From Rhizophagus irregularis (Eukaryota; Glomeromycota; Glomeromycetes; Glomerales; Glomeraceae), in assembly GCF_026210795.1 (NCBI RefSeq), contig NC_089438.1, positions 3,865,501 through 3,929,500 of the forward strand: DNA of 64,000 bases. Reading direction: 5' to 3'. A program made the position numbers and the translations under genes. The notes under the pieces were generated by a model. It made no database searches. It was not told the DNA's origin and was given only the letters and a program-made list of their open reading frames with translations. The stretch's first letter is position 1; each line of letters opens with the position of its first letter. Of the stretch, positions 1 to 10,975 are shown in pieces.

Positions 1-3000
1 CTTTTAATTTCATCTTCCAAAATTTCCATCCCCATATCATCTAATACAGAGCTAATTAATTCAACATTTGGTCTATTATCTGGATTCAGATCCCAACACT
101 TTTTCATTAGATCAATATACCGATTTGATTTCAATTCAGGTATTTCAGGTATTTCAGGTCTAATTCCACTACATATTTGTAATGCTAATTTTTCATCATG
201 TGCACAATCATCAAAAGGTTGTCTTCCAGTTATTATATAATACATAACCATACCAAAACTATATATATCTGCTGCTTGAGTATAAGGCTTGCCTCTTAAT
301 ACTTCAGGAGCTACATAAGGCATAACTCCATAAATTTTTGTTTCATCTTTATTACTAACTTCTCCACATAATCCCATATCTGAAATACATATGGCTAGAG
401 GAATATTTTTTAAAGAATCATTATTGTTAACTAATATATTCCCTATATGAAAATCACGATGAACCATCTGCTTCTGATGAATATCTTTAAGACCTTCAAT
501 GATATATTTCAATAAAAAATATTTAATACTACAATCAGAATTTTTATAGAAATAGTGCATCCAATTATTAAAACTTCCACATTTTGCATATTGAAGAACT
601 ATAATATAATTTTTTGTATTGGGATCTTGAGATATTCCATATACTTTAAGAACATGATTATAATCACCTGTAAATGAATATGCTTTAATCTATTTAAAGT
701 ATAAACAAAATTAATATATTAATAATTATTCAATTTTATTAAGAAATTTCATACCTCATTTAAAAATTCATTAGTAATATTATATGAGTTATCTATATAT
801 TTTAATGCAACTTCTTTATAATTATCTCTTTTGAATATCTTTTTATCATAATTACATTTTAATGGACCATCCTTCCATATTGCTGAATATATTGTAGCAA
901 AACCGCCTTTACCTACTTCTTCAATATAATCAAACTGATTGTATGGCACCCATTCAAATATTATATTATCATAACTATCAATTTTCAAATGCATTTCTCG
1001 AATAAAATCATCAATCTTTTGATTTCCACTCCAATTTGTCAAATTATTTTGTATATAATTTATTTGACACGATTTACAACATTTATTTTTTAAATTACTA
1101 TATAGCTTGCAACATCTATTACAATACTGATCATTTTGAAAAACTAAAATATAATCATTTGTATTTGGGTTTTGAGATATTCCACATATATCATTATAAT
1201 TGTTAACCTGTTAAATATAAATCAAATTATTGTTTGAAGCAAAATATTTAATTGACTTAAATAAATTTTCATACCTCAATAAAAAATTCATTGATATCTA
1301 ATGTTAAACATTTTAATACAACTTTTTTATAAGAATTCCTTATCCATGACTTTGTCCTATAATATAATGGACCATTCTTCCATATTGCTGAATAGATAAT
1401 AGCAACATGATCATCAACTTTTCCAATTTCTTTAATATTAATAAACTGATTATATGGTATCCATTCAACTACTACATCATTGAAATCATTTATCTTTATT
1501 TGCTTTTCTTGAATGAAATTATCAATTTTTTGATTTCCACTCCAATTTGCAAAATTATTTTGTATATGATTTATTTCACATAGCTTACACCATTTATTTT
1601 CTAAATCATTGTATAGTTTACCACATCTTTTACAATTCCTATTTTGAAGAACTAGGATATAATCATTTGTATTGGGATTTTGAGATATTCCATATATGTT
1701 ACTATAATTATCAACCTATTAAATAAAAATAAAGTAGTTATTTCTTTGAATATTTAAGTTATCAAATTTATAAATAATTTTTATACCATATTGAAAAATT
1801 CCTCAATATCTAATGTTAAGCAATTTAATATAACTTTTTTATTAGGATTTCTTATCCATTCCTTTTTACCATATCTATAATATAGTGGACCATTTTTCCA
1901 TATTGCTGAATATGTAATAGAAGCATTTTTATCAACTTTCTCAATTTCTTTAATATCAGTAAATTGATTGTGTGGTACCCATTCAACTATTATATGAGTC
2001 AAATAATTAATTTTTAATTGCATTTTTTGAATAAAATCATCAATTATTTTGTTTCCACTTAAATTTGTAAAATTATTTTGTAAAATTAACCATGGTATAC
2101 ATTTCTTATTATTTGAAACTATAAAATAATTTTTTGTATCTGGATTTTGAGATATTCCATATATATCTTTGTAATTATCAACCTATAAATATAATGAAAT
2201 GGTTATCTAAAGTAAAATATTTAAGTTGACATGTAAAAAATTTTCATACCTTATTAAAAAATTCCTTAATATCTAATGTTAAGTAATTTAATACAACTTT
2301 TTCATTGGATTTTCTTATCCATTTCTTTTTATAATATAATGGACCATTTTTCCATATTGCTGAATATACAGCAGTATTATCATCAACTTTTCCTATTTCT
2401 GTAATGTTAATAAATTGATTGTATGGTATCCATTCAACTATTTTATCACTATAATCATTAATTTTTAATTGCATTTCTAGAATAAAATTATCAATTATTT
2501 CATTTCCACTAGTCCAGTTTTTAAACTCATTTTTAAAATAATTTATTTGACATGGTTTACACCATCTGCAATATTTATATGTATACAATTCACCACATTT
2601 TTCACAATATTCATTATTTGATAAAACTATGATATATTCTTTGGTATTGGGGTTTTGAGATATTCCATATATGTCATTATAATTACTAGCCTATATTTAT
2701 AATATATAAGTAATATAAATGTCTATTCATTTGAAGTATCTAAATTAAACTTATAAATAATTGTCATACCTTGCTAAAAAATTCATTAGTATCTAAACAT
2801 TTTAATACAACACTTGTATAAGAGTTCCTTATCCATTCCTTATTGGTGTATAATAGTGGACCATTCTTCAATATTGCTAAATATATAATAGCAGTATTGT
2901 TATTATCTTTGGCAGTTTCTTTAATATTAATAAACTGATTGTATGGTATCCATTCAACTACTATACTAATAATAATATCAGATTTATTAATTTTTAAATG

Positions 3001-5277
3001 CATTTCTTGGATTAGTTCATCAATTTTTTTATTTCCACTCCAATTTGTTAAATTATTTTGACATAAACACCACTTATCATGTATGTTTGTATATTGCTTA
3101 CTGCATTTTTCACAATATTCATCCTGTGAAACTATAATATAATTTCCTGTATCTGGATTTTGAGATATTCCACACATTAAAGAATAATACTTCTTATGGA
3201 AGGAATCATATACTTTATTGTTGTTAACCATCAGTATACTTTTAACCTGTTTTAATGTAAATAAATTATTATATTAAAAAAAAAAAGAATTTGAATCAAA
3301 CTTAAAATAATTTTTATACCTTATTAAGAAAATCATCAATCATATTTTGTGATTTATTTAAATAATTTAATGTAATCAATGTAACTTTTTTAGGCTTTCT
3401 TGTTATTTCTTCTTTAATAGGATTATAATATGATGGACTATCATTCCATATAGCTGAATGTATTATAAGTAAATCATTTTTTTCTATTTCTTTAATATTA
3501 ACAAACTGACTATATGATATCCACTCACATGTATTATTATTATATATATTATCTGATAATTGCATTTTTTGAATAAAGATATCAATTTTTTCATTTCCAC
3601 TCGTCCATTTTATAGAATTATTTTTTAAATAATTTATGAGATATTTCTGATACAATTCATAATCAAATATTCCATACCTTAAAACAATGATATATTCTTT
3701 TGTATTTGGGTTTTGAGATATCCCATAGCATGTATAATAACTTTTAGTCTATTAAATATAGATAAAGTTATTATATCTTAAGTAATTAAGTTAAATATTT
3801 AAATAATCCCTTACCTCATTAAGTAATTTATCAATAATATTTTGTGAATCATTAAAACATTTTAATGTAACTTTTAAATTGGAATCTTTCATCCATTTCT
3901 TTTTATATTTATTATAAAATAATGAACCATTACTCAACAATGCTGAATATATAGTAGCAGTATTATCATCAATTTTTCCTATTTCTTCAATATTAATAAA
4001 TTGAGTGTATGGTATCCATTCAACTATTTTATCATTATAACTATCAATTTTTAATTGCATTTCTAGAATGATATCATCAATTATTTTATTTTCACTGGTC
4101 CACTCATTTTCAAAATAATTTATGTGACATGGTCTACACCATTTAATACTTTCATTTGTATATTTTTCACCACAATTTTTACAATATTTATCTTGAACAA
4201 TGATATATTCTTCTGTATCTGGGTTTTGTGATATTCCATACAATTCATGTAATCTATCATATTTTTCAGCCTATTAAATATAAATAAAATTATTATATTA
4301 AGCATTCAAGTTAAATTTACAAATAATTCTCATACCTTACTAAGTAATTCATCAATAATATCTTGTAAACCATTAAAACATTTTAATGCAACTTTTATAT
4401 TAGGATTTCTTATCCATTCCTTTATATTAGTATCATAATGCAATGGGCCATTATTCCAAAATGCTGAATATATAGTAGTAGTATTGTCATCAACTCTTTC
4501 TATTTCTTTAATATTAATAAATTGATTAAATGGTATCCATTCAACTACTATATCACTAGGTACATTAATTTTCAATTGTATTTCCTGAATGATATCATCA
4601 ATTATTTCATTTCCACTGGCCCAGTTTTTAAATTCATTTATAAAATAATTTCTGTGACATGGCATACACCATTTATTATTATATTCATCTGTATATTGTT
4701 CACCACATTTTTCACAATATATATCTTGTAAAACGATGATATAATCTTTTGTATCTGGGTTTTGAGATATTCCATGCATATCATCATAACATGTATTAGC
4801 CTATTAAATAAAAAAAAGTTATTTATATTAAATTATCTGAATTAAACTTATAAATAATACATATACCTCAATTAGAAATTCATCAATTATATTTATTATA
4901 TTTTGAGAGTTTTTTAAACATTTTAATACAACATTTGTATTAGGCTTTCTTGTTAATTCTTCTTGATTAATATCATAATGCAATGAACCATTATTCCATA
5001 ATGCTGAATATATAGTAACAGCATTATCAATATTTTTTTCTATTTTTTTAATATCAATAAATTGATTATATGGTATCCATTCAATTATTATATCATCATA
5101 CCAATTAATTTTTAATTGCTTTTTTTGAATAAAATTATCAATTTTTTCATTTCCACTTGTCCAATTTGTAAAATTATTCTTTAAATAATTTATTTGACAT
5201 GGTCTACACCAACTTATACTCGTGTTTGTATATTTTTCACCACACTTGTTACATACATAAAAATGATATAGTACCAT
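1..5277 (-). CDS. Kinase with nine tandem Zn-ribbon/N-lobe modules (3' end outside window)
   Basis: Predicted protein kinase of the fungal TKL-like type, at least 1,552 residues, ten exons in the window. Exons (minus strand): 5277-4867, 4800-4336, 4270-3815, 3748-3320, 3246-2770, 2690-2250, 2182-1787, 1715-1275, 1207-755, 689-1 (continues). All nine introns are 65-79 bp, GT-AG and phase 0. Exons 1-9 each carry a CxxC...WCxxC zinc ribbon (eroded in several), an NWTSGN linker, and kinase strands beta1-beta3 plus helix C. Exon 10 carries beta4-beta5 and a whole C-lobe: HRDFHIGNIL catalytic loop, SDMGL in place of DFG, VAPEV, and CWDLNPDNRP. Only exon 9 has an intact glycine loop (GKGGFATIY) and the VALK lysine directly before the C-lobe, so one catalytic unit is expected. 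The start ATG at 5277 directly precedes the first ribbon; an upstream exon cannot be excluded. The C-terminal tail lies beyond base 1. Function is inferred: signalling kinase, probably cytosolic, as no signal peptide or membrane segment is seen. Confidence 0.85.
755..5277 (-). repeat. Nine-copy phase-0 exon array (Zn ribbon + kinase N-lobe)
   Basis: Copies in protein order, with exon length and state. M1 4867-5277, 137 aa, starts with ATG. M2 4336-4800, 155 aa. M3 3815-4270, 152 aa. M4 3320-3748, 143 aa, both cysteine pairs lost. M5 2770-3246, 159 aa, second pair reduced to WCLC, with a deletion. M6 2250-2690, 147 aa. M7 1787-2182, 132 aa, ribbon deleted. M8 1275-1715, 147 aa. M9 755-1207, 151 aa, the only copy with a glycine loop. 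The period is about 520 bp. From M2 onward each exon begins with the beta4-beta5 segment (GISQNPDTKDYIIVLQ type) and then runs straight into the next zinc ribbon. Read across introns, each module is therefore a ribbon plus a full N-lobe cut at the hinge. M8 has no ATG-initiated ORF and is visible only from its splice sites and similarity. Confidence 0.88.
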
Positions 5278-8200
5278 TATTTATTCTTTTATTAATTTAT
5301 TTAAAAAAAAAAAATTTTAAAAGCGTTAAACTTCGTGTCATATTTTTTTATAAATTTATAATGTTACACCAGAGTGTTTGTTACCTCAAGTCCTCAACAC
5401 AAAATAACAATGTAAAATTTAAATATTGTTTCCAATATAGTTGAAATCGATGTCAATCATGTCAATCATGCAACACGAAAAAAAATATACAAGCAAATAT
5501 GATATTTGTCCTAATTTTTATTTATGTGATAAAATAAAATAAGATTATATTCTCTGCTGAGGTAATAGAGACATATAACTTCAACGACTTAGACGTAAGA
5601 CGAATACATTTACGTAAATATTACTTATCTAAAAATTATTTGAAAAATAACTACTACAAAAATCTTTCTCATATGAAGTATTCCGCAGATTGGTGGATAC
5701 GTACTAAAATTAACATAGTTAAAATTTTTTGTTGAACTAAACAATATACAGCCCATAATTCTAGAAAGCCCCATAATTTACGCCGATACTGTAGGACAAC
5801 CAATTTTGTCTGAGGATCTGCATGAAATCTGCAGGTGCCGTTCCAAATAAATCACCTCATTTTTACTAAATCTCATTCGTTCTCCATTTTTGATAGCCAT
5901 CATGTGAGTTCTCTTATTACTGCGCCACCCGCAGCTGTCTTCAAAAGTCAAAATTATCACTTTATGGTTCTTATAGGTTCCACTTTTTCGTTTATTGTAA
6001 CAATGCTTAATACTCTTGTTTATTATCGTTTTTCCAAAATATTTCAACTTATTTTTTTAGTTCGATAAAACCCTATTTTTTAAATAAAACTTCGTATAGG
6101 TGTAAAAATAAACTATTATAAAGAAAATAAAAAAAAAATTGGTTTTAATAAAAAGAGGCTCAAGTTATTTTAAATTTTTTTAACTTTCATATAATTTTTT
6201 GTCCTTTTTTTTTCGACCATAAAATTTTTGGTTGTGACTTATTGTAATAAAACTAATATTGGTACAAAAAAATTTTTACTTATAAGTCCAAATTGCATCT
6301 ATATAATTTAATATTATGTAATACTACAAATAAAAATTAAATTCTCATGATATTTTCTTGATTACAAAATTTTATATTAACATCTACAAACAAATCAGTA
6401 GTTTAAGTGAGAGCCATTATATAAATCGTAATTCAATAGTAGCATATGGTGATGCTTTTAACAGTATTTAATTTTTAGCATCATGGCAGTCCATATATTC
6501 TTTTTTTATAAATGCATAGGGCTTAATAATGTAACCAAAAAAGGAAGAAAAAATTTCCCAAAAATAGACAGTCCTTAGTAAACGTAGTAACCTCAGTATG
6601 AAAAAATATACTAATTTAATATGAACTACATAAAACTTTATAATGAGCTTCCAACTAAACAAGATTTTTGATTATCATCACAAAAATTATCAAAATTTAA
6701 ATATTTTGTATGTGTTTAAGTGTTATACCAAGTTCGATTTTTAATAATAATTTGTCATTAAGAAGGTAATTTTCAATACAAAACACAATTCATTAAGAAT
6801 TAATTCATCAGCTGCAATTAAAAAGTGCAAATATTTGTTTAAATATATTATTGCGATTTCAAAGTTTACCTATATAATTACTGTACATATATCTGAAATT
6901 TATCAATATTTGAAAGTGTAAATATTGTATTAAAATAACTTATTAATTATTATATTCACTTGATACGAGTATTAAATACTTTCACTGAAATACTGTATTC
7001 GGATTTTACTAAAGTTTAAATAATTGATTTCAACCTTTATCCAATTATTTGAAAATGTAAAACGAAAATAAGGTGAACTTAATATAAAGAATGTAAAGTT
7101 TTCTCCTCTCCAACTAATATTTTCACATCAGAAAATTCACAATTTTAATGATTTTGGAATATTCTTATTTTAATATTTATTCCGAAAAAAAAAGTGATAA
7201 AATCCAGGCCTAACCTATAAAAATTTATTCCATGATATTTCCGTAAATGTTTAGTTTTATAGAAATTACGAATAAAATTTTTTACAAAACTAAAGCATAA
7301 TTATGTTTGACGATCTTGAATTATGTTGTATTATTTGGTGAGATAAAGGTTAGTGGGTCAAAAACCTATCAAACTGAACAAAAAAATACTAACGAAAAGG
7401 GGAATAGTAACTTTATAAGAAAATTATGTTTATGAATACAATATTTGACAGCCAATATTTTTTATTATAATTGACTTTATTTTATCTTTTTTTAAGAGTC
7501 AGCAACAATAGATAGATTGTACTATACATTTTTGTTCATACTATATAATAATATGTTTGTAAAAATTTAAAATTTTACAAGTTTTGATAAATAACAATTT
7601 GAAATTATTTTATTTATTAACATAAACATTTTAAAAAAGTATTATATAAAAAAATTTATTATTAATAACGTACATAGCCAAAATATTAAAAATAAAAAAG
7701 TATTATCAATAATAATTACTAAAAATATTATATATTATTTAAAAAAATAATATATGACAAATAATTTTCTGGTGACTGATTTCTAAGAGAGTCTACAGTA
7801 ACAGTTTTTTCTAATAAAAAAGAACTGATATACATACTTTTTTATTATAGTCAGTTTTTTAAAGTAAGTAGATCAATTTTCAAGAAAGATCAGAAAAACT
7901 TTGATAAATCAATTTTTATTCTAACTCGAATGTATAATAATTTTGAAAAGTTAAATTGCATGATTTCCATTAATCTCATTTTTTTTATTAATAAAAAGTA
8001 TAACTAATCGTAATATTATAGTATATAATACATAATAATTTTTATAATTCATTATGCATCTTTTTTTATCATCAAAAATCAATAATTTGCTAGTTACACT
8101 TGCTTATTTTTTTTCTATTTAGCTCATTAGAAAATTAATATATTATTTATTTTTCAAAATGTAAAATTGATTTTTATTAAGAATTTCTATTTAAAGTCAA

Positions 8201-8592
8201 TCTAATTACACCATTACAAAAATAGTGTTTCATACTATTGTCTTATTACAGTCAGAACTCAATATAATGATTCGGGATAAACCGATTTTTGACTCATACC
8301 GATTTTTTCCCAAACTATAATTTCGCGATATAGCCCCTTTATTAACTCTTTTATTATCATTATGTCTATAAATAAGCATGGTTACTTTATCTGTAGCTCA
8401 AGTTTTATAAATATAATATAATAAATAAAGCGTCTATTATATAAACCGAATTATAAGTATAACGATCTAAATCACTTGAACAGAGGTTTTTTACTTTTTA
8501 TCTTTCACTCATTTCGTATAAAGAAAATGTTTATGTAAGTACAAATATATTTTTTTGTGTCATAATAATATAGCGCAAATAATAACTAGAGC
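5278..8592. other. AT-rich intergenic region, no supported gene
   Basis: It holds the presumed 5' flank of the modular kinase gene, which reads leftward from 5277, with A/T homopolymers directly upstream of its ATG. Short ORFs around 5.8-6.1 kb and 6.5 kb lie on both strands and show no domain, splice pattern or codon signal I can support. A stretch at 8.25-8.48 kb vaguely resembles pogo-type transposon termini but is not convincing. Confidence 0.6.
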
Positions 8593-9178
8593 AGTGAACT
8601 TAATAAATGATTATTCGTTTTCTTCATTTTTTTTTCTTTAGGGATCTGCATATGATAAAGAAGTAACCTAGACGTGTTCAGCAGATAATTTTAACAATAA
8701 TTGATTACCAATCAGTTTTTTTTTTTGTTACCTTTCAATTAATACTACAATTTTTTATTTTTTCAGAATATTAAATCTAATAAATTTTTCTATTCACTGT
8801 AATATTTAACGTTTACTTGTTTTGGTTATTAGGCTAGCTTTGTTCACGTGTCAATGATAACCGCTTCACATTTATTCGATTAAGCAAAATTATATTTTCA
8901 TTTATTAATATAGTAATAATTTTTTAATTTTTTTCATAGATAATAATAACTAAATAACTTAGTCAATTTATTTTAAAGGCAACTTGCTAATTTTATTTAA
9001 AGATAATTTATAATATCTTTGATCGTAATTACTTTTGACATTATTAAATTATTATATTTTTGAATTTTAAGAAAATGTTTATGTCATTAAATATCAATTC
9101 GTTTTAACAATAAAATTAAGAAAAATGATGTTAAAATAGAATGGAAAATCAAATTTATTCTTATCATAATAATCACTA
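8593..9178 (+). repeat. Kinase 5'-flank repeat, copy 1 (truncated)
   Basis: Shares a long, collinear, imperfect match with 14.2-15.6 kb (+) and with 57.1-56.5 kb (-). Shared landmarks in order are: a T-rich tract, TAACCTAGACGTGTTCAGCAG, CAATAATTGATTACCAATCA, a TTTTTTCAG tract, TTGTTCACGTG, and a stretch around ATCTTTGATCGTAATTAC. This copy stops near 9178, where the other two continue towards a kinase promoter. Confidence 0.75.
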
Positions 9179-9760
9179 TAATGGTGTAGTAACCGAAAAA
9201 TAATTTGCTGCAACGATGCAACGTGACCCGAACGATTAAACCGGGTTCAGATGATCGGCAATCAGGAATTCGGCTCGCAGAAATATATACTCAGTAAATT
9301 CTTACCGAAATATATTTTTCACTAACGTGACCTGCTCAAAATTTTGTACCGGATCGAATTCTACTATGCCCGCACGTGCTCGCTTTGATTGTAGTAAATG
9401 GCCTGAATTTTTTTTAAAAATGAACCCTATGTAGAAAACATGATGTAATGAAAATGTAATACCATATAATTTAAAAATATATTCACATTTAAAACCAGTT
9501 TCATCACATGATCGTAGAAAATTGAGATGCCCATCACTAATTATTAAACCCGCACCTTTATTCATTTTAGCTTATAGCCTTTCATTGTGAGTTATCAATC
9601 GTGTGATAATTATGCATAAATTAATGATATTACCTGCAAAAAATCAAAAAAATTCAAAATTCAAAAAATTTGCAATTTTTACGACCGCATTCTGGTTACT
9701 TTTTTTTTTTTATTACTTTAAAACATCCTAACCTAAATTGGTATATCCACAGTTGATAAA
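9179..9760. other. Intergenic, nothing supported
   Basis: An 87-codon ORF on the minus strand (9302-9565) is the longest reading frame. I see no domain, no splice partner and no homology I can name, so it is not annotated. Confidence 0.5.
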
Positions 9761-9762
9761 TT

Positions 9763-10975
9763 ATGACTGAGTTTTGTCCGTCCATAGTGAAAATGTGGAT
9801 TCTTCTTGAAGGCTTACCGAGTCCCTTAAAATTGGGAGCTGACGTAACTAAGGTCTAAGATTTAAACGACTTCAAAGGAATTCTCAGTAGCGAGTTCAAA
9901 GAGTTAAAAGGTGTTAGACTGCATAATATTATATTTTGGGGCAATGACAACATACCTATTCGACCAGGAACTGAATTCCAAAGCTTAGCTGAAGAAACAA
10001 CTGATGAAAATCGCTCGTTGTTCGCTACCCGATCTCAGCTATAAACAGTAAGTGAGGTTTATTTCTTGGCTTTGTTTTTACCACTTCAAGCAAGTACTTA
10101 TTTAAGGTGACATCAATATATGGGCAAAAGTACGGCAAACGCGAAATACCATATACAAGTGGTTCTTTTGATCAGTTGGAAGCTCTTGCTAGAGAATTTT
10201 TTGGAGATTTAGAGGAAGGAACGTTTATTTTGTAAATTATGGAACAGAGATTTGGAATGCGTACAACTTTAACACCATAGTGAAGTCTCAAACAGCACAA
10301 GAAGACAATAACGTTGTGCTTAAATTAAAAGTTCTGATTAAGGGCTGAAAGAAATATAGCGACTGGAATCTTAAAGCTGTGTTTAAGGATATACTAAGAC
10401 GACAGACTTATGGATCACTTGCTAATATGCAAAAATTTTACATGAAAGAATATGCCCCACTAGATCCACCATTTACTGGGGAGGAGTTAAAAGACTTCGT
10501 TACATAACTTAATAAGCATCTACTTTCATTCGATAAGGAATTTGGCAACGGAATGAAGAATCGTGCATATATCAATGCATTTATGTCACATGCAGTTTGT
10601 TACATAAAAAATCATATAAACTCAAATATAATGTTAGATGTGGAAAAACAGTTGAGTGGGACTATGGGAGTCATGGGTATGGTCCCATAGATTATTGGGT
10701 AATATTTGTTGATATTTTGTTACTGTTATGTGAAGCAAAGTCGCAAGATATGGACCAAGGTGTTGCTCAGGTTATCCGTTCAGATGTGGAGTGCAATTGA
10801 ACGACATGAACAGGATCATGTGATTTATGGAATTGCATGGTTCATCAGAAAATCCGAAAGTTCATATTTCTCAAGAATACACTTGCAGTTTCGAGGATAA
10901 CATGGAAACCGAAAAAAAGTATTAACATACATTATTCAAATACTAAAAGCCCAAGTTGATGCTAAAAGTGAATAT
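9763..10975 (+). pseudogene. Broken Crinkler-like (CRN) gene with PD-(D/E)xK-type C-terminus
   Basis: The first frame (ATG 9763) encodes a ubiquitin-like header of the Crinkler type, with the segments LNDFKGILSSEFKELKG and NIIFWGNDNIPI. It has an in-frame TAA at 9856-9858. Further pieces follow in shifting frames: about 10330-10505 (a helical segment including FYMKEYAPLDPPFTGEELK), then about 10597-10800. The last contains YGPIDYWVIF...LLLCEAKSQDMDQGVAQ, which matches the acidic...E-x-K layout of the nuclease-like C-terminal domain seen in many glomeromycete Crinklers. At least one premature stop and several frameshifts are needed to read it through, so it is non-functional as written. Family knowledge: intact CRNs are secreted or nuclear effector-like proteins. 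I infer this is a relic. The header is the less certain part; the C-terminal motif is the better evidence. Confidence 0.6.

Noticed and set aside
4120-4305. Second minus-strand frame in module 3
   Set aside because: Out-of-frame shadow; the in-frame exon is 3815-4270.
4522-4731. Plus-strand ORF inside the modular kinase
   Set aside because: Antisense shadow of module 2; the minus-strand frame has conserved motifs and splice sites.
5778-6068. Overlapping ORFs of 89 and 77 codons
   Set aside because: Opposite strands of the same stretch, no domain, no splice partner.
8245-8490. Possible pogo/Tigger-like MITE
   Set aside because: CAGTCAGAACTCAATATAATG resembles pogo-type termini, but the far end does not form a matching inverted repeat and no TA duplication is clear.
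9302-9565. 87-codon minus-strand ORF
   Set aside because: Looks somewhat protein-like but has no recognisable family, no splice sites and no conserved neighbour; too weak to call a gene.
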